From positions 257,931 to 321,930 of the forward strand of contig KB295236.1 in assembly GCA_000328365.1 (NCBI GenBank): a stretch of 64,000 bases of DNA, written 5' to 3'. The stretch is from Capitella teleta. Its lineage: Eukaryota > Annelida > Polychaeta > Capitellidae. The position numbers and the translations under genes were made by a program. Position 1 is the first letter of the stretch, and each line of letters starts with the position of its first letter. This document shows, one piece after another, positions 58,645-64,000 of the stretch. The notes beneath the pieces are model-generated. The model had not been told where the DNA came from. It worked only from the letters and a program-made list of their open reading frames with translations, and ran no database searches.

Positions 58645-58908
58645 GCCACGGGCGTTATGATTGTGAATTATGATTGTTATAAAATGTAATTGTAATTCTT
58701 CGGTGACTTTGCAGTGTTCTCCAACTGCGTAACAAGGCCGGGCGCTGTGTATTACTGTCTATGGTGGTATGCAGGATAAAGAACCCTTGGGATTTATCGA
58801 TAAGAGTAGGGGGAAACCCCGGTCCCAGGCCTTCTGTTCTGGCGCCCGTATCACCCGAATGGGTTGGATGGAGCCGTTAAACTCCATCACTCACTCACTC
58901 ACTCACTC
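58645..58908 (+). mobile_element. 5'-truncated SINE with target-site duplication
   Basis: Same family as 30347-30697, from GTTATGATTGTGAATTATGA to the (CTCA)n tail, but lacking the tRNA head. TGGTGCAGAG stands at 58635-58644 and again at 58909-58918, a 10-bp duplication. Confidence 0.9.
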
Positions 58909-58918
58909 TGGTGCAGAG

Positions 58919-61902
58919 ACATTTCGTTCCGCCGTTGAAGTAGGGCTTGACTTAATGTTCTTTCATATACAAGTATAGTTTTTTTTTCTTCCAAATGCTT
59001 TGCATTATGATTTGATCCTGAAATCTCAAAAGCAGGGAAGAGTGTTAATTGGAATTGCATGTGGTTGAGTTATATTCAAAGGAATTTTCAATACAGAAGA
59101 AAAGTAAAATTGAGACGAAAGAGGTCGAGATGAAGGTTATTTAGTTTTATTTGAAAAATTAAATGACATGAACTATTGATTAGAAAAACCTACGAATTTC
59201 GCTAGTTATATTCACTCAATCACAAATCAAGTTTAAAAGTATATTGACGGTAATATTGAGTCACTAAATAGTGCGGTGTGATGAATCAAGAAATGTGTGG
59301 TTAAAAGATGGAAGGAAATTGGCATATGCTTCCCCCAGGGCATTTTACTTACTGTAGCGTAGCTTATCTTTGATAACGCTCCGCAGGGCAATAGACAGCC
59401 TTTGCATTTCAAAGTTATATCGTTTTCATTCATCAGCTTTCAACGCCGATTCACTGGGGGTGAAGAAAGGGGGGTGAAGAAAGTACATGTATAACATTTT
59501 CTATTCAAAACAAAGCTCAGTGTCTCGGAAGTTGGTGCTTTATTGGTAATAGATCCATAGGCCTCATTGCAATTAAATTGCAAACGACCAGATTGCCATG
59601 TCGCAACCTTAAACAACTTCATCTATTCAATTAATTATTCAGTACAAAATCATCAATGCTGATCAAAGTTTGTCAGAAGCTTTCCTCCAACAAACCGAAT
59701 CAATGGAATAGCCATATAAGCGACCAATTAAACGGTAATTTATATGTTAATCACTGGATTACGTCGTTACAAGACGGCATTTTTAATGCTTAAACATCGT
59801 TGGGTCAGAGCAAGACTATTTAGAGTCAAAATCCAACTGAAAAGGGGGATTAACAAAATTTGTTTCCTGCCAATTGCGTTGGTGTTGTTAAGCATACTCT
59901 CGTGATAATTATTGAGTCGTTTGATAAAGTTCTTCTGTGTTGTAAAATGACTTGCACACAATAACATTTCAAATATTATTACTAAGTTACTGATCTAGTA
60001 ACCACGAATGGCCAGTGCGCCATGCTCGTCGTCTGAATGCATAGTCTCGATCAGCATAAGAACATGTGCACATCATATAATAACACGATGCTTCAGTCAT
60101 GGCTTTACTTGGCTAATCAGTGTGGAACAGATGATTAAACCGATAAGAAATCGGCAACGTTATTCAAAGATTAGATTCCACAACTTTGAAGTTGCCATGA
60201 ACTCTCATGATCCGCTTGAATATATAAATAAAGCCTCTTGAAACGATTTGTAACGCATGAACTGCTCAATAAGTCTTCAGAAACTGCATGAAAACAACAT
60301 TTCCAGAAATGACCCAGATTAATAAAAACTATATAGATGAATAATTGCTGGATATATGCATAGCTCTTTAATTTCATGAGACTTGAGTGTGAGAGTTGAG
60401 TGAATAGGTTTAACTCGCGATATTTTGCGATATCTCGCAATATTTCAAAATTATTTCCTTGACTCAACAATCTAATTCAGCTGGATAACATGTGAAATTT
60501 CCTGTTGCGAATAACTCAACAATCTAACGCATCCGGATGACTTAATCCATCCGCGAGGCCAAAATTACAATAGAATGCTTTATCTATATCTTAATTATCA
60601 TATCTCTGATCGTGAGGATAAAAAGGTAATATCGATCAATGTCGCGTTAATGAAGTTCAGGAAGCTGTGTTAACGATGAATTTTATCCTTCTTATGATTT
60701 ACGTATAATACGAGGGAGGGTTCAGGAGTAATGAACTTCGAGGGGAAAACGTCCGATTCCATCGTGTTTTTTTTACATGTTGTCTAGAGCCCAATGTAGG
60801 TATCCAGTAAAATCACCTTGATGATTTAACGTGCTTTGTCGGTTTTGTAGCAACTTGTATATACCTACCCACATCATTCTCCGTTTCTTTGATAAAAATG
60901 CCACCAATCCAGTATCGTTCCGTCATGGATTTCCTTGTGCGGAGTGGCAAAAACTGCAAGGCTCTCATCCAAAATCTGAGATAAGTTGATGGAACACAAG
61001 CCCCATCTGCTGCAATGACTAAATGATGGGTGGTAGCCATATAACCAAGAAGAAAGAACATTGAAGATGGCCACCATATTGGAGGCCTGTGGCAATCAAC
61101 ACCATTATTATGTTCTGTGGTCAAGGCTGCGACCCAACAACGAGACTTGAATAATTGATCTTAGAAAATAGACGAATCTCGTTATTTGAACGGTGTGGTT
61201 TGACTGAGCAATCAATAAGCAGCGAATCTTTCGTGGTGATCTTAAAATGCAAAAGTTATCTGCTCGGTTGTTCCTGAAGATGTTGACCGAATCTCAAAGG
61301 TTTGCCGGAGTCAACGCGTCCGACCAACTTCTGACTCACTTCGGACTGGGACGTCGCGACTTTTCTGAAAGACTAATTATATGCAACGATACATAAAAAT
61401 TTCACTGTGACTCTGAAAGCAAGTGGGAGTCCATGGAGTGGCGGCATGATGGATCTATAACCCTTCAAGAGACCAAGGCATCAAGAACGTCCAAGAAGAT
61501 CTTGATGCCAGTTTTCTAGGATTCCAAAGGAAAGATTCACGTTGACTATTAGGAGTAAGAAACTACCATTGCAATTCACAGATCAATGGGTTCAATAACC
61601 CGTCACACAACAGAGGATTCGGCACTATCCTCGATTACATCTGGTGAAATTAGGCGCCTTCATACCAACGGGATCTCGTGGGCCCTTTGTTCTGTCTCCC
61701 AGAAATGTAATATTATGATTAATATTTATGTTATTTAGTAAAAAATATTGCACACACGCGAGCTCCGTCTGTGGGATGCGAGAGGGTCAAAATGGATCAG
61801 AGAGTGCAGAAAATAATTAGTGTGCATTGGCGAGTAGAGCGAACAACGATAAATATTTACTATTGTTCATGTGATACCATAAGATGCTCAATCTCACTGA
61901 GA

Positions 61903-61933
<31 letters not shown>

Positions 61934-63255
61934 TGTATATTATATACCAGGTATTTCAATATATCAGCATTCAACTAGTGTGCCATCAGCTGGCAGGGGC
62001 TGCTGATCATGGTTGCTCATAGAATTCGGGCAGAAAAGAGCAACCATAACGTATCATATGGGCGTACAACATGCATATCGTATCTTCATAATGGATGGGT
62101 TACCACTGGATATGTCTTTATAGTTTCCAATGATTCACTCGCGTTTCTAAAAGCAGAATTGAGTCGGTAATACAGGCCGAATTATTGTGAGTTGGGAACT
62201 TGCTATATATATATATAACGTCAACTGCTAACTAATCGAGCTAAACCAGCTCGATTGCTAAATGTAGTTATGTCGTGAAAAAAACATATGTTCCGTAGTG
62301 AATCAAGCTCTGATGTTTTTTGTTTGTTTGTTTGTTTTTGTTTGTTTTTGTTTAGGGGGGTGTGGGGGGATTGTCGCAAACAATTACACACATCCTTGCA
62401 AGAGAGCTTAGCAAATGAGCATGGGCCGTCAGTGGGTATCCCACGGTAAGATATCCGTCCACAATGCCACATTATGCCACATGCTAGGGGCACTCCGTAC
62501 ACGGTTGCTGTAAACAGACTAACTTAAGCCACTTACAGCCAGTGAGCTCAATGACGTTCGCCTTGTGACTCTGACCTCTGTCGTGTTGTTCGACTGCAGC
62601 ATGGAGCGAACTTTTCTTAAACACCTTGTAAATAGTGTCCTTGGTGGCCGACACTAATTTAACCTTCTTCTTGTGCGTGTTCTACATTACTCCTTCCTTT
62701 CTGGTTGGACATCGGCGGAAACACCTAGCGACTCTAGAAGGAAGAAGACTCCATGACTCCACGTTACAACACTTTTACTTTCTGAATGTTACATTCACCG
62801 AGAGCGAGTGGCCAAGGGAGAGAGAGAGAGAGGCTTGGTCGATGTCAGCGCGGATTCCCTCCCCTCCTCTCTTCTCTTGCTCTCTCGCCGCCCAACTTAT
62901 AAACGATCATAGATTGGCACCAGTTCGAGTCATTATCGAAAGTGTTTTGGTTAGCACTCATCAACTTGAAGTCAATGGAAAAGATCCGAGTGTTTTTCCC
63001 ATTTATCTGTTAACTGGTCAAAGTAAGGACGCTGTCATTGGCATAATGAATTGTTGTTACCCACTGACCTCCCTGATATTTCTTCATTACAGCGTAGCCT
63101 ATCCGATAAATCCTTACAACGTGCTATCCATGGCGACTGGATCACAGGTGTACCCTCGTCAATTTGCATACAAGAAAGCTCGAGGTACTGATGATACATG
63201 TACTGACACCCCTGCAATATTAGGCCTCAAACTACAAGTAATAACTAACTCGAAT
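58919..63255. other. Intergenic, no gene supported
   Basis: Short ORFs only. A (CT)n run at about 61902-61931 and a TTTG-rich run at 62318-62354. The 219-aa frame at 62635-63294 lacks an ATG start and any recognisable domain. Confidence 0.6.
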
Positions 63256-63420
63256 ACATATACAAACCATCGCTTCATTTGTATCAGCTTGTGAACGCAA
63301 TCAACTCAATGTAAGAAAAACAAAAGAGATGATTATTGGCGTTCGGGGGAAAATGCATTTCTTAACTTGGTTTGATCAAGCCAGACAGCGATTAGCCCAA
63401 AGTGATTTCATGAGCAGATC
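63256..63420 (+). mobile_element. LINE reverse-transcriptase fragment
   Basis: The frame SFVSACERNQLNVRKTKEMI is the LxxNxxKTKEM motif that follows the YADD box in LINE reverse transcriptases. The upstream RT palm is not found next to it, so this is a scrap. It may belong to the same insertion as the fragment at 63807. Confidence 0.6.
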
Positions 63421-63806
63421 GACGGTGTTGGAACGTATGTCAATATTATTATAAGTAGCGTAATCCGTAATTGGCTTTAATATATTTCAGATGACCCCAA
63501 ATCACGCCTTTAATTCATAATTCCTAAACAAATTCCGCAGCACTCTCTGATACGTACGCGAATCACACAAGCACTGATACCCACGTTAGCTTGAACTCGA
63601 TGTGATTTGGATGGAGCAATTAGCTAACCTATTCATTAATTAGCAATAAGCCAACACGAATGCATACTTCGTGTTTGGTTCGGCGCAAAACTGTAGAATG
63701 AACTGCTGTTGTGTATTCATTTGTTCTGATCAGCTGCGAGATTTGAAGCTCATGCAATTTTAATATTTGTCTTTTTATGACCTTCACAAAGGTTAAACTT
63801 GAGTAA

Positions 63807-64000
63807 ACTGTCTTTCTACTTCTTAAGCAACATATTCACCACACATACCGTGTGAATGAGCTGTTCAGCAGTCACGAAGCGTCTGACTGTCATGCCATTA
63901 CTCTGCATGAGGTAAAGACTGCGGTGTCGCAGCTCAAAAGGAACAAGCACGATGGCCTTGCAGGCATTTCCACTGATCACTTGAAAAATGCTCCGCAACC
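63807..64000 (+). mobile_element. LINE reverse-transcriptase N-terminal fragment, runs off right edge
   Basis: Reads LLKQHIHHTYRVNELFSSHE, then ITLHEVKTAVSQLKRNKHDG and LAGISTDHLKNAP. The ExxxAxxxLKxxKxxGxxGI pattern is the start of the RT domain in non-LTR elements. It is open to the end of the window. Confidence 0.7.

Noticed and set aside
62635-63294. 219-aa ORF
   Set aside because: Starts at GTG, has no domain, and runs into LINE scraps.
1-64000. CRISPR arrays, operons, bacterial promoters, rRNA genes
   Set aside because: Spliced eukaryotic sequence; none seen.

Overview
The window is from an AT-rich, intron-bearing animal genome. TRDMT1/DNMT2, a myotubularin-related pseudophosphatase, RBM8A/Y14, a WDR93-like ciliary WD-repeat protein, PEX11, a rhodopsin-type GPCR and an Ig-domain receptor all read cleanly across GT-AG introns, many only about 50-80 bp long. 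Very short introns, compact gene spacing and lineage-specific receptors suggest an early-branching invertebrate, possibly a demosponge. That is an inference from style, not a proven identity.

Layout. The left 12 kb is a transposase-like district: a P-element-type transposase-domain ORF runs off the left edge (1-501, minus), and an apparently intact nine-coding-exon gene of the DUF6729 transposase-like kind spans 4365-9487 (plus). A repeated cassette with an E-box, CCAAT and nuclear-receptor-like half-sites lies upstream of both. A TATA-box promoter with a first exon (10418-10551) follows, then a 933-bp assembly gap. From 14.6 to 24.2 kb come an unrecognised acidic nuclear-looking protein, TRDMT1 (plus) and, convergent with it, an MTMR10/12-like pseudophosphatase (minus).

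From 24.7 to 34.3 kb is a repeat-rich zone: two decayed LINEs, an inverted pair of 0.7-kb TTAA-flanked elements resembling Kolobok/T2 MITEs, a tRNA-derived SINE, and a 1.0-kb foldback element inside the 3.6-kb first intron of RBM8A, followed by two abutting perfect palindromes. From 36 to 44.4 kb a complete 18-exon WDR93-like gene (minus) and PEX11 (plus) diverge from a roughly 530-bp shared promoter region. From 46 to 56 kb are a single-exon five-TM protein with a long charged tail (minus), an eight-exon Ig plus cysteine-module single-pass receptor (plus) and an intronless class A GPCR (plus). The last 8 kb holds a truncated SINE, microsatellites and LINE reverse-transcriptase fragments running off the right edge.

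The host genes are ordinary housekeeping, cilium and membrane genes and form no single pathway. The most unusual content is the spliced DUF6729-type gene with its coding minisatellite, the shared upstream cassette, the new SINE and foldback families with readable target-site duplications, and the two unrecognised host proteins (14.6 kb and 46 kb).
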